Below are positions 56,959 through 64,000 of a DNA stretch of 64,000 nt, one piece after another. The stretch lies in assembly GCF_001969265.1 (NCBI RefSeq), contig NZ_CP019304.1, positions 2,232,001 through 2,296,000 on the forward strand, given 5' to 3'. This stretch comes from Arthrobacter sp. QXT-31. GTDB lineage: Bacteria; Actinomycetota; Actinomycetes; Actinomycetales; Micrococcaceae. Position 1 is the stretch's first letter. Every line of letters starts with the position of its first letter. A program made the translations under genes and the position numbers. The notes beneath the pieces are model-generated. The model worked only from the letters and a program-made list of their open reading frames with translations, made no database searches and was not told the origin of the DNA.

Positions 56959-57843
56959 TCACTTGGCCGGACGGGTGGCGTGCCCGCCGAACTGGTGCCG
57001 GAGGGCGGACACCATCTTCATCGCGGGGGAGCTGTCCTCGCGGGACTCAAAGCGGGCGAACAGCGCGGCCGTGATCGCCGGTGCGGGAATGGCGTTGGCA
57101 ATGGCTTCTTCCACAGTCCACCTGCCTTCGCCCGAGTCCTCGACGTAGTCGTCGATGTTCTGCAGTCCCGGATCCTCTTCCAGTGCCTTGACCAGCAGGT
57201 CGAGCAGCCAGGACCGGACCACCGTGCCTTTTTGCCAGGCGCGGAACGTGCCGGGAAGATCGCTGATGATGTCCTTGGAAGCGAGGAGCTGGTAGCCCTC
57301 GGCGTAGGCCTGCATCAGGCCGTACTCGATGCCGTTGTGCACCATCTTGGCGTAGTGGCCTGCGCCCACCCCGCCCACGTGGACGAAGCTGTCCTCGCGG
57401 TCGCCTTCGGGACGGAGTGCGTCAAAGACGGGAAGCGCGCGTTCGATGTCCGCGGGGTCGCCTCCGGCCATGAGGCCGTAGCCGTTCTGCAGGCCCCAGA
57501 CTCCGCCGGAGACGCCGCAGTCGGCGAAGCGGATTCCCTTTTCGGCCAGAACTGCGGCGTGCTTCTGGTCCTCGGTGAAGCGGGAGTTTCCGCCATCGAT
57601 CACCATGTCGCCCGGCTGCAGCTTTGTACCGAGCTCGGTGATGACGGCGTCGGTGATTTCTCCGGCCGGAACCATGACCCAGATGAGGCGTGGCGCAGGA
57701 AGGGCGGCGATGAGCTCATCCGTGGAGGCCACATCGGTAACCTCCGGGTTGCGGTCGAAGCCGGTGACCTCGATCCCGCCGTTGCGCAGCCGTTCGCGCA
57801 TGTTGAAACCCATTTTTCCAAGGCCGATCAGTCCGATATGCAT
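56959..57843 (-). CDS. gnd: 6-phosphogluconate dehydrogenase, decarboxylating (short form)
   Basis: 294 residues, the length of the short Gnd branch rather than the 470-residue form. Rossmann start IGLIGLGKMGFNM; substrate-binding GNSRFTED, DCGVSGGVWGLQNGYGLMAGG and catalytic KMVHNGIEYGLMQAYAEGY. Oxidises and decarboxylates 6-phosphogluconate to ribulose 5-phosphate, giving NADPH or NADH. Found between dnaN and recF in many actinobacteria. Ends 25 nt before the recF start. Confidence 0.95.
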   Translation of the reverse strand: MHIGLIGLGKMGFNMRERLRNGGIEVTGFDRNPEVTDVASTDELIAALPAPRLIWVMVPAGEITDAVITELGTKLQPGDMVIDGGNSRFTEDQKHAAVLAEKGIRFADCGVSGGVWGLQNGYGLMAGGDPADIERALPVFDALRPEGDREDSFVHVGGVGAGHYAKMVHNGIEYGLMQAYAEGYQLLASKDIISDLPGTFRAWQKGTVVRSWLLDLLVKALEEDPGLQNIDDYVEDSGEGRWTVEEAIANAIPAPAITAALFARFESREDSSPAMKMVSALRHQFGGHATRPAK

Positions 57844-57933
57844 GGTGGAACTCTTTCCTGCGAGGGTGGCGGTTTGGGCCCACGCCGCCAGGGTTCCCTG
57901 GCCGAGCTTGCGAGGCGAGGGTGGCGGTGGGGA

Positions 57934-59058
57934 TTAGTTGGGCAGGCGCACCGGCATGACGAGGTAGCGGTAGTCGTCCTGGTCTTCGCCGTCGACGTCG
58001 TTCTGCGCGGTAATCATGGCAGGCTTCGGTGCAGTGGTGAAGGAGAAGCGCACAAACTTGGTTTCAATCACGCTGAGGCCTTCAACCAGGTAGTGCGGGT
58101 TGAACGCAACCGTGATGTCATCGCCGGAGAGCTGGGCCTCGAGCTCTTCGGAGGCCTGGGCGTCCTCGCCGGTGCCGGCGTCGAGGTGCAGTTGGCCCTG
58201 GGTGAACGCGAGCCGGACCGGGGTGTTGCGTTCCGCCACCAGGGAGACACGGCGGACGGCTTCCACAAGTTCCTGGGTCTGCACGGTGGCGTGAATCGGG
58301 GTGGAATCCGGGAACAGCGAGCGGATCTTGGGGTAGTCGCCGTCGACCAGCAGTGATGTGGTGGTGCGGCCGCCGCTTTCGAAGCCGATCAGCCGGCTTT
58401 CGTCGTCGGCGATGGCCAGGTTGATGTCACCGCTGCCGCCCAAAGTTTTGGCAACTTCGTTGAGTGTCTTGGCCTTGACCAGGGCACTGGTGGAGATCCC
58501 GGGGGTGACCGGCTTCCACGGAACTTCCCGCATGGCGAGCCGGTATCGGTCAGTGGCCAGGAGGGTGATGAGGTCGTCCTCGATTTCCATCCGCACACCG
58601 GTGAGGATGGGAAGGGTGTCGTCCTTGCTGGCCGCGATGATCACCTGGGACACAGCCTGGGCAAATGCATCGCCGGCGACAGTTCCGGTGATGGTGGGCA
58701 GCGCAGGCAGCGGCGGATACTCGGCCTCGGGCATGGTGGCGAGGTGGAAGCTGCTTCGGCGGCAGGTGAGGGTCACTTTGTTGCCGTCGGTTTCGATGTC
58801 CACCGGTGCTGAGGGCAGGCTGCGGCAAATGTCGGCCAGGAGCCGGCCTGAGACCAGAATGGTGCCTTCGTCCCGGATGTCGGCGGGAATCTCAAGCCTT
58901 GCTGAGGTCTCGTAGTCAAAGCTGGACAGGCTGACGGTCCCGGATTCGGCCTTGAGAAGGAGGCCGGAGAGCACCGGTACGGGCGGCCGCGGAGACAACG
59001 ACCGGGCTGTCCATGTGACGGCTTCTGCCAGGACGTCCCGTTCGACTCTGAACTTCAC
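57934..59058 (-). CDS. dnaN: DNA polymerase III sliding clamp, beta subunit
   Basis: 374 residues from GTG (VKFRVERDVLAEAV), the usual length; the frame is open 18 codons further to 59112 without support. Clamp features: LSGLLLKAESGTVSLSSFDYE, VSGRLLADICRSLP, RYRLAMREVPWK, and the C-terminal YLVMPVRLPN. Forms the ring that tethers polymerase to DNA. Read away from oriC; gnd follows after 90 nt. Confidence 0.98.
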   Translation of the reverse strand: MKFRVERDVLAEAVTWTARSLSPRPPVPVLSGLLLKAESGTVSLSSFDYETSARLEIPADIRDEGTILVSGRLLADICRSLPSAPVDIETDGNKVTLTCRRSSFHLATMPEAEYPPLPALPTITGTVAGDAFAQAVSQVIIAASKDDTLPILTGVRMEIEDDLITLLATDRYRLAMREVPWKPVTPGISTSALVKAKTLNEVAKTLGGSGDINLAIADDESRLIGFESGGRTTTSLLVDGDYPKIRSLFPDSTPIHATVQTQELVEAVRRVSLVAERNTPVRLAFTQGQLHLDAGTGEDAQASEELEAQLSGDDITVAFNPHYLVEGLSVIETKFVRFSFTTAPKPAMITAQNDVDGEDQDDYRYLVMPVRLPN

Positions 59059-59596
59059 GGAAGGGTGCCGCCTTTCATTGCTGCTGCCATTTTCTGAACG
59101 GGAGCTCGCCAAGAGCCCACAGGACGTTGTCCCCCGGGTCCCGGAACCTGCATGGTCCGCGCATGGCCGACCGCAAACAGACCCAGGGATGGGAGCGCTG
59201 CAGACAGCTTAGCCGGAACAACAAGGATTTCCCCATCCCCACCGGTGATGCCGGCTCTGCCGGCGGTCAGGTTGCCGGTGCTTGGAGCGGTGCGGTGGAT
59301 GTCCGGGAACGAGGTTGTTGTTTGAGGGATTTCAATTTTTTGGGATTAGTAGTGTTAATAACTGCTGTGGAAACTGTGGATAACCCCGGTTTCCGGCTCG
59401 GATCCGCGGTTAAGCCCTGTTCATGGGCTGTGGGTTCGGCCTGTTTTAAACAGGCTGTGGATGGGGACAAAATTTTTGGCCTGTTTCGGTGATCCACAGA
59501 CGGCTTAAGGGTTTTAAGCCCATTAACTGCGGTTGTCCCCTTAACTGTCCACAGGGTTATCCACACGCGCCTGTTAATAAGGTTAAGAACCTTGGA
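59059..59596. promoter_or_regulatory. oriC: Origin of replication (oriC), dnaA-dnaN intergenic region
   Basis: Perfect DnaA boxes TTATCCACA at 59557-59565 and, on the other strand, 59375-59383. Near-boxes include CTGTCCACA (59545-59553), GATCCACA near 59491 and several TGTGGA elements. AT-rich patches (about 59325-59365 and 59560-59590) suit unwinding. Palindromes GCCTGTTTTAAACAGGC (59439-59455) and GGCTTAAgggttTTAAGCC (59502-59520) lie between. AGTTATTAACACT (complement of 59351-59363) matches the repeats in the 43-44 kb cluster. This is the usual actinobacterial origin position. Confidence 0.9.
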
Positions 59597-61018
59597 TCAG
59601 GAGTCGCGCTGCTGCTGCTTTATCCGGTTGGTGAGCTCGGTGACCTGGTTGTAAATCACACGACGTTCCGCCATGAGTTCACGGATCTTGCGGTCTGCGT
59701 GGATCACGGTGGTGTGGTCGCGGCCGCCGAGTTCCTGGCCGATCTTGGGAAGCGACATGTCCGTCAGCTCACGGCAGAGGTACATGGCGATCTGCCGGGC
59801 GGTCACCAGCGTGCGGGTCCGGGACTTGCTGCAGAGCTCCTCCATGCTGAGCTTGAAGTAGTCCGCGGTCTGCTGCAGGATCTGGCTCGACGTGATTTCC
59901 TGGGCGCCGTCGTCGGTGATGAGGTCCTTGAGCACCATCTCCGCGAGGGCCACGTCCACCGGCTGGCGGTTGAGGCTGGCGAACGCGGTGACGCGGATGA
60001 GCGCGCCTTCGAGTTCGCGGATGTTGCTGGCGATCTTGGAAGCGATGTACTCCAGTGCGTCGTCCGGGGCGGAGAGCCCTTCGCTGAGGGCCTTCTTCCG
60101 GAGGATGGCGATGCGGGTTTCCAGTTCGGGCGGCTGGATGTCCGTCAGCAGGCCCCACTCGAAGCGCGACTTCATCCGGTCCTCGAAGCCTGCCAGCAGC
60201 TTGGGCGGCTGGTCCGAGGTGATGACCACCTGCTTGTTGTTGTTGTGCAGCGAGTTGAACGTGTGGAAGAACTCCTCCAGGGTCCGGTCCTTGCCGGCCA
60301 GGAACTGGATGTCGTCGATCAGCAGGACATCCACGTTGCGGTACGTCGTTTTGAAGCTGGCGCCTTCGTCGTCGCGGATCGAGTTGATGAAGTCGTTGGT
60401 GAATTCCTCGGAGTTGACGTACCGGACGCGGATGCCGCTGTAGAGGCGCCTGGCGTAGTGGCCGATGGCGTGCAGCAGGTGGGTTTTGCCAAGACCTGAG
60501 TCGCCGTAGATGAACAGCGGGTTGTAGGCCTTCGCGGGGGCTTCTGCCACAGCGACGGCTGCGGCATGGGCGAACCGGTTGGATGAGCCGATCACGAAGG
60601 TATCGAAAACGTACTTGGGATTGAGCCGGCCGAATTCATGCGAGGTGCTCGGCAGCATGGGCTGCGGCTTCTGCTCGATGGACGGGTCGTTGGCGAGGGA
60701 AAGCTCGACGGCGGGTTCGGGCTCCTCATGGATGGGCACCAGATCCGTGTCGACGTCGATCGCGCAGCGGATGTCGTCCGAGAAGACATTGCGGAGCGCA
60801 TCGTCGAGGGCGTCCTTGACCTGGGTCTGCAGCACTTCCCGGGTCAGCTCGTTGGGGACAGCTACCAGAAGGGTGGAACCGATGAGGCCCTGGGCCTGCG
60901 CGAGGATGACAAAGCCGCGTTGACGGGGCGAAACGCGATCGTCCTGTTCGAGAAGGTTCACCACGCGCCGCCAGGAACTTCCGACAGTGTTGGCGTGGTT
61001 GGCTTCGTCTACTGTCAT
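59597..61018 (-). CDS. dnaA: Chromosomal replication initiator DnaA
   Basis: 473 residues from ATG (MTVDEANHANTVGSSW) with GAGGAA about 10 nt upstream; an earlier ATG at 61066 is less likely. Domain I (about 1-90) and a short acidic linker precede the AAA+ core: Walker A GDSGLGKTHL, Walker B LLIDDIQFLAGKD, sensor and arginine-finger segments, and the C-terminal DnaA signature GRDHTTVIHADRKI that reads DnaA boxes. Binds the boxes in both flanking regions, so it probably also controls its own promoter. Confidence 0.98.
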   Translation of the reverse strand: MTVDEANHANTVGSSWRRVVNLLEQDDRVSPRQRGFVILAQAQGLIGSTLLVAVPNELTREVLQTQVKDALDDALRNVFSDDIRCAIDVDTDLVPIHEEPEPAVELSLANDPSIEQKPQPMLPSTSHEFGRLNPKYVFDTFVIGSSNRFAHAAAVAVAEAPAKAYNPLFIYGDSGLGKTHLLHAIGHYARRLYSGIRVRYVNSEEFTNDFINSIRDDEGASFKTTYRNVDVLLIDDIQFLAGKDRTLEEFFHTFNSLHNNNKQVVITSDQPPKLLAGFEDRMKSRFEWGLLTDIQPPELETRIAILRKKALSEGLSAPDDALEYIASKIASNIRELEGALIRVTAFASLNRQPVDVALAEMVLKDLITDDGAQEITSSQILQQTADYFKLSMEELCSKSRTRTLVTARQIAMYLCRELTDMSLPKIGQELGGRDHTTVIHADRKIRELMAERRVIYNQVTELTNRIKQQQRDS

Positions 61019-61488
61019 CAAATTTGGTTCCTCAAAGCTTGCTGCCTGCATTACATGCAGCCGCAAGCCTGGAACCAGGGTGCTGGCCCGGCTTAATCCA
61101 CAGGGTTATGCACAGTCCGTGGATAATCGGCTACTGAGACACTCTAGGGGATGAAAAGCCTAGAAGATAGCTGGGAAGTGCCTTGTGGATAATTACACCG
61201 TTGTGGTTCGAAAACGGCGGTTGTGAGCCGCTTCATCCACAGGTTCTGCGCCTTGTTAGCCACAGCTGGGGAAACACGCCGGGCGGCCTGCTGGTTTGAC
61301 TACCGACGGCGCTTTGCCCTACCGTTGTGGAGTCCTTTGTGCCTGCTTTCTGACCCCATTTTGGAGTTCCGGACACTTCGTGTGCCCGGCAAATCCGGGG
61401 GAAGCATGCACATACAAAACTTAGCGTCGGCCAGTTCTTCCCCTTACTGATCGGGTGGGCGCACCTTTGATCCACTGGAGTAACTAAC
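61019..61488. promoter_or_regulatory. dnaA-rpmH intergenic region with DnaA boxes
   Basis: 470 bases between divergent genes. A perfect TTATCCACA lies on the complementary strand at 61184-61192, TTATGCACA (fits TTATnCACA) at 61106-61114, and near-boxes AATCCACA about 61095, CGTGGATAA about 61119 and TCATCCACA about 61234. These may regulate dnaA or extend the origin. The dnaA promoter (minus) and rpmH promoter (plus) should be here. Confidence 0.75.
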
Positions 61489-61626
61489 GTGAGCAAGCGG
61501 ACTTTTCAGCCGAATAACCGCCGTCGGGCCAAGAAGCACGGCTTCCGCCTTCGTATGCGCACCCGTGCCGGCCGCGCCATCCTGGCCGCCCGCCGTGGCA
61601 AGGGCCGCACCGAACTGTCGGCGTAA
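61489..61626 (+). CDS. rpmH: 50S ribosomal protein L34
   Basis: 45 residues from [25 protein letters not shown] and a basic C-terminus, the L34 pattern. Binds 23S rRNA in the large subunit. First gene of the rpmH-rnpA-yidD-yidC-jag set that lies next to dnaA in most bacteria; too short for the usual length cut-offs. No standard ribosome site is obvious before the GTG apart from CTGGAG. Confidence 0.97.
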   Translation: MSKRTFQPNNRRRAKKHGFRLRMRTRAGRAILAARRGKGRTELSA

Positions 61627-61666
61627 ATACTGACTTGTCGGTTTTCTTCCTTCTGCGAGATTAGCG

Positions 61667-62092
61667 GTGCTTGCCACCCGGAACCGCCTGAGGACTTCTA
61701 CCGATTTTTCAACAACTGTACGTTCCGGCGTCCGCAATGGACGCCGGAACGTAGTGTTATATACGGCAACTATTGGACCCGATGAGCCCAGCCGCATCGG
61801 CTTCATCGTTTCCAAAGCTGTCGGGAACGCTGTTGCGAGGAACCTCGTTAAGAGGAGACTTAGAGAAGCCGGCGCTGTCTCGCTGCGCGAGTACGGCACC
61901 GGATTCGCTATTGTGGTGCGTGCTTTGCCCGCTTCCGCAACAGCCAGCTGGGATGAACTCCTGGCGGACTACAACGCCGCCTTGGAAAACACCATGAGGC
62001 GGCTGGCTGGCCGCCTTCCGGCGGTGACCGGAAAACGGCCGGCTGGAACGCAAACGGACGCAACGACACAGGAAGGGACACAGCGTGCTTGA
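61667..62092 (+). CDS. rnpA: Ribonuclease P protein component
   Basis: 141 residues from GTG, 40 nt after rpmH. Conserved RnpA signature [18 protein letters not shown] and an N-terminal [20 protein letters not shown]. Basic protein that helps RNase P RNA cut tRNA precursors at the 5' end. A Thr/Gln/Arg-rich C-terminal tail of about 20 residues is extra. Its stop overlaps the yidD start by 8 nt. Confidence 0.96.
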   Translation: MLATRNRLRTSTDFSTTVRSGVRNGRRNVVLYTATIGPDEPSRIGFIVSKAVGNAVARNLVKRRLREAGAVSLREYGTGFAIVVRALPASATASWDELLADYNAALENTMRRLAGRLPAVTGKRPAGTQTDATTQEGTQRA

Positions 62093-62480
62093 CCCGACTG
62101 CCGCCGTCGTCCGTTCCTTCAAGTCCGCAGCAGCGGCCGTGGGCAGCTTCATCTGGAACCTGCCCCGCAACATCCTTATTCTTCTGCTCCTGGCGTATCG
62201 CAAGGTGGTTTCGCCCTTGTACGGCCAGGTCTGCCGCTTCTTTCCCTCGTGCTCGGCCTATGCGCTTGAAGCAGTTACCGTCCACGGCGCTGTCAAGGGC
62301 AGCTGGCTGGCGGCCCGGCGCCTGGCGCGCTGCCACCCGTGGAACGCCGGCGGCGTGGACCATGTCCCCGCCGGCCACCGGGAATGGCCTGAAAACCAGA
62401 CCCCAAGAATTGTTGTGCTGAATAACCCGGACAAGTACCTGGCTGCTCAGACTGATGGAGAAGGCCGCGCTGCGGCCTGA
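62085..62480 (+). CDS. yidD: Membrane protein insertion efficiency factor YidD
   Basis: 131 residues from GTG with GGAAGGG upstream, overlapping rnpA. Conserved core: [61 protein letters not shown], with three Cys and the HPWxxGGxDxVP motif. A small peripheral protein that assists YidC. The N-terminal extension of about 25 residues before the core is typical of actinobacterial members. Confidence 0.94.
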   Translation: MLDPTAAVVRSFKSAAAAVGSFIWNLPRNILILLLLAYRKVVSPLYGQVCRFFPSCSAYALEAVTVHGAVKGSWLAARRLARCHPWNAGGVDHVPAGHREWPENQTPRIVVLNNPDKYLAAQTDGEGRAAA

Positions 62481-62496
62481 CGAATAGGGATATCGT

Positions 62497-63471
62497 ATGG
62501 ACTTCTTTGAAACAATCATGTTTCCGTTCAAATGGCTTGTGTCCATCATCATGGTGGGCTTCCATGAGGGCCTGAGTGCCATTGGCATGCCTGAGGCCTC
62601 CGGCTGGACCTGGACGCTGTCCATCATTGGTCTGGTGCTGGTCATCCGGGCGGCCCTCATTCCCGTCTTCGTCAAGCAGATCAAGGCACAGCGCGGCATG
62701 CAGCTGCTGCAGCCTGACCTGAAGAAGCTCCAGGACAAGTACAAGGGCAAGACCGACCAGCTGTCCCGCCAGGCCATGGCGCAGGAACAGATGGCGATGT
62801 ACAAGAAGCACGGCACCAACCCGTTCTCGGCCTGCCTGCCCATGCTGATCCAGATGCCGTTCTTCTTCGCACTCTTTACCGTTCTTTCCGGTATCAGCAC
62901 CGCTCGCGACAAGGGTGAGGGCATCGGTGCGCTGAGCCACCAGCAGGTCACCCAGTTCGACGAATCCACCATCTTCGGGGCCACGCTGTCCGCATCCCTG
63001 CTGCACGGCGGCGAAGGCAACCTTACGGCTGTATGGATCCTCTCGATCATCATGATCCTGGCCATGACGGCCTCGCAGTTCATCACGCAGAAGCAGATCA
63101 TGGCGAAGAACATGTCCGAAGAGGCCATGGCCAGCCCGTTCATGCGCCAGCAGAAGATGATGCTGTACATCCTGCCCATCGTCTTCGGTGTGGGCGGCAT
63201 CAACTTCCCCATCGGTGTCCTGATCTACTGGACCACCACCAACCTGTGGACCATGGGCCAGCAGTTCTTTGTCATCCGCCGCATGCCGACGCCGGGATCG
63301 CCGGCCGCCAAGGCCCTCGCCGAGCGCCGTGCCGCCAAGGGCCTTCCGGCCCTTCCCGTCCTGGGAGGCAAGAAGGCCGACGCCGAAGCGGAAGCAGCTG
63401 CCGCCGCTGCGGTTGCGCAGGCCCGGACGCAGCGCATCCAGCCACAACGTAAGAACAGGAAGAAGAAGTAA
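62497..63471 (+). CDS. yidC: Membrane protein insertase YidC
   Basis: 324 residues with about five membrane segments: FFETIMFPFKWLVSIIMVGFHEGL at the start, the cytoplasmic hairpin with KKLQDKYKGKTDQLSRQAMAQEQMAMYKKHGTNPF, and C-terminal YILPIVFGVGGINFPIGVLIYW. The shorter Gram-positive form without the large periplasmic domain. Inserts proteins into the membrane. The Ala-rich C-terminal tail ends in a basic stretch that may touch ribosomes. Its stop overlaps the jag start (TAATG). Confidence 0.96.
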   Translation: MDFFETIMFPFKWLVSIIMVGFHEGLSAIGMPEASGWTWTLSIIGLVLVIRAALIPVFVKQIKAQRGMQLLQPDLKKLQDKYKGKTDQLSRQAMAQEQMAMYKKHGTNPFSACLPMLIQMPFFFALFTVLSGISTARDKGEGIGALSHQQVTQFDESTIFGATLSASLLHGGEGNLTAVWILSIIMILAMTASQFITQKQIMAKNMSEEAMASPFMRQQKMMLYILPIVFGVGGINFPIGVLIYWTTTNLWTMGQQFFVIRRMPTPGSPAAKALAERRAAKGLPALPVLGGKKADAEAEAAAAAAVAQARTQRIQPQRKNRKKK

Positions 63472-64000
63472 TGTCTGTTGAGAGCTCTGAACACGCACTT
63501 TCCGCTGACCCCGGCGAAGACCAGGATTCTGTTGCCGGTACCGTGAATGCGGGCAAGGGCACGTCGGCAAGCCGCCTGGAAGAGGAAGGCGATGTAGCCG
63601 CCGACTACCTTGAGGAACTGCTCGACATCGCCGACATCGACGGCGACATTGACATTGAGGTCCGCAACGGACGCACCTACATCTCTATTGTGACCGAGGA
63701 AGAGTCCGCCGGGCTTGAGAGCCTCGTGGGGCGCGACGGCGAGGTACTGGAGGCCCTTCAGGAACTCACCCGCCTGTCCGTTCTGTCCGCGACTGAGAAC
63801 CGCTCCCGGCTGGTGCTCGACATCAACGGCTACCGGAAGGAGCGCGCGGGCCACCTGCAGAAGATCGCCGAGGACGCTGTCGCTACCGTCAAGGAGACCG
63901 GTGAGGCCGTCGCACTGGAGCCCATGAGCGCCTACGAGCGGAAGATCGTTCACGACGCCGTCGCCGACCTCGGTTTCGTCAGCGAGTCTGAGGGCGAGGG
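63471..64000 (+). CDS. Jag/SpoIIIJ-associated RNA-binding protein (partial at window end)
   Basis: At least 176 residues, cut by the window edge. An acidic N-terminus of about 45 residues is followed by the KH-II domain (YLEELLDIADIDGDIDIEV, GLESLVGRDGEVLEALQELTRL) and the start of the R3H domain (SAYERKIVHDAVADLG). Binds RNA and is encoded after yidC in most bacteria. It may link RNA metabolism with envelope growth. The stop lies outside the window. Confidence 0.94.
   Translation, partial: MSVESSEHALSADPGEDQDSVAGTVNAGKGTSASRLEEEGDVAADYLEELLDIADIDGDIDIEVRNGRTYISIVTEEESAGLESLVGRDGEVLEALQELTRLSVLSATENRSRLVLDINGYRKERAGHLQKIAEDAVATVKETGEAVALEPMSAYERKIVHDAVADLGFVSESEGE

Overview
The window is about 64 kb of a high-GC Gram-positive (actinobacterial) chromosome spanning the replication origin. 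Gene content, order and protein sequences fit the Micrococcaceae, most likely Arthrobacter or Pseudarthrobacter. This assignment rests on recognised gene order and families, not on a database search.

Region 1 (1-5.7 kb) looks accessory: visibly less GC-rich, with one 818-residue protein joining a lytic-transglycosylase-like domain to a C-terminal HExxH metalloprotease-like domain, a 1.4 kb stretch with no convincing gene, and two small hypotheticals. Region 2 (5.7-14.3 kb) is a LacI-controlled operon (amino-acid-type ABC transporter, Gfo/Idh dehydrogenase, FAD oxidoreductase) read divergently from its regulator across two matching 14-bp operator-like sites, followed by a large GH13 enzyme. 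Region 3 (14.5-28 kb) is an aldaric-acid (glucarate/galactarate) island: TctABC transporter plus universal stress protein, LysR regulator, KdgD, 2,5-dioxovalerate dehydrogenase, GudD, an AEC carrier, a galactarate/talarate dehydratase, a GntR regulator and an MFS permease. Together these would turn hexarates into 2-oxoglutarate in three steps. Region 4 (28-42 kb) is the conserved actinobacterial growth and division signalling cluster: tRNA-Leu, fhaA-fhaB-pstP-rodA-pbpA-pknA-pknB on the plus strand, map, then trpG/pabA, a small membrane protein and a class E sortase on the minus strand, with crgA divergent. Region 5 (42-49 kb) holds DNA glycosylase Tag, an AhpD-like protein set inside a dense cluster of DnaA-box-like repeats, rhomboid protease, cyclophilin, a protein with 11-residue amphipathic repeats, a glycosyltransferase, an EamA transporter, and tRNA-Ala, DLW-39 and tRNA-Ile. 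Region 6 (49-64 kb) is the origin: DUF3566-gyrA-gyrB, DUF721-recF-gnd-dnaN, oriC, dnaA on the minus strand, then rpmH-rnpA-yidD-yidC-jag on the plus strand. Replication therefore probably starts near 59.1-59.6 kb and runs both ways.

The most interesting observation is the DnaA-box cluster at about 42.9-44.0 kb. It repeats motifs found in oriC itself about 15 kb away and could be a DnaA-titrating or regulatory locus. Other points of interest are the SLT-HExxH fusion, the hendecad-repeat protein, two clear operator pairs, and an aldarate island carrying three unrelated transporter types.
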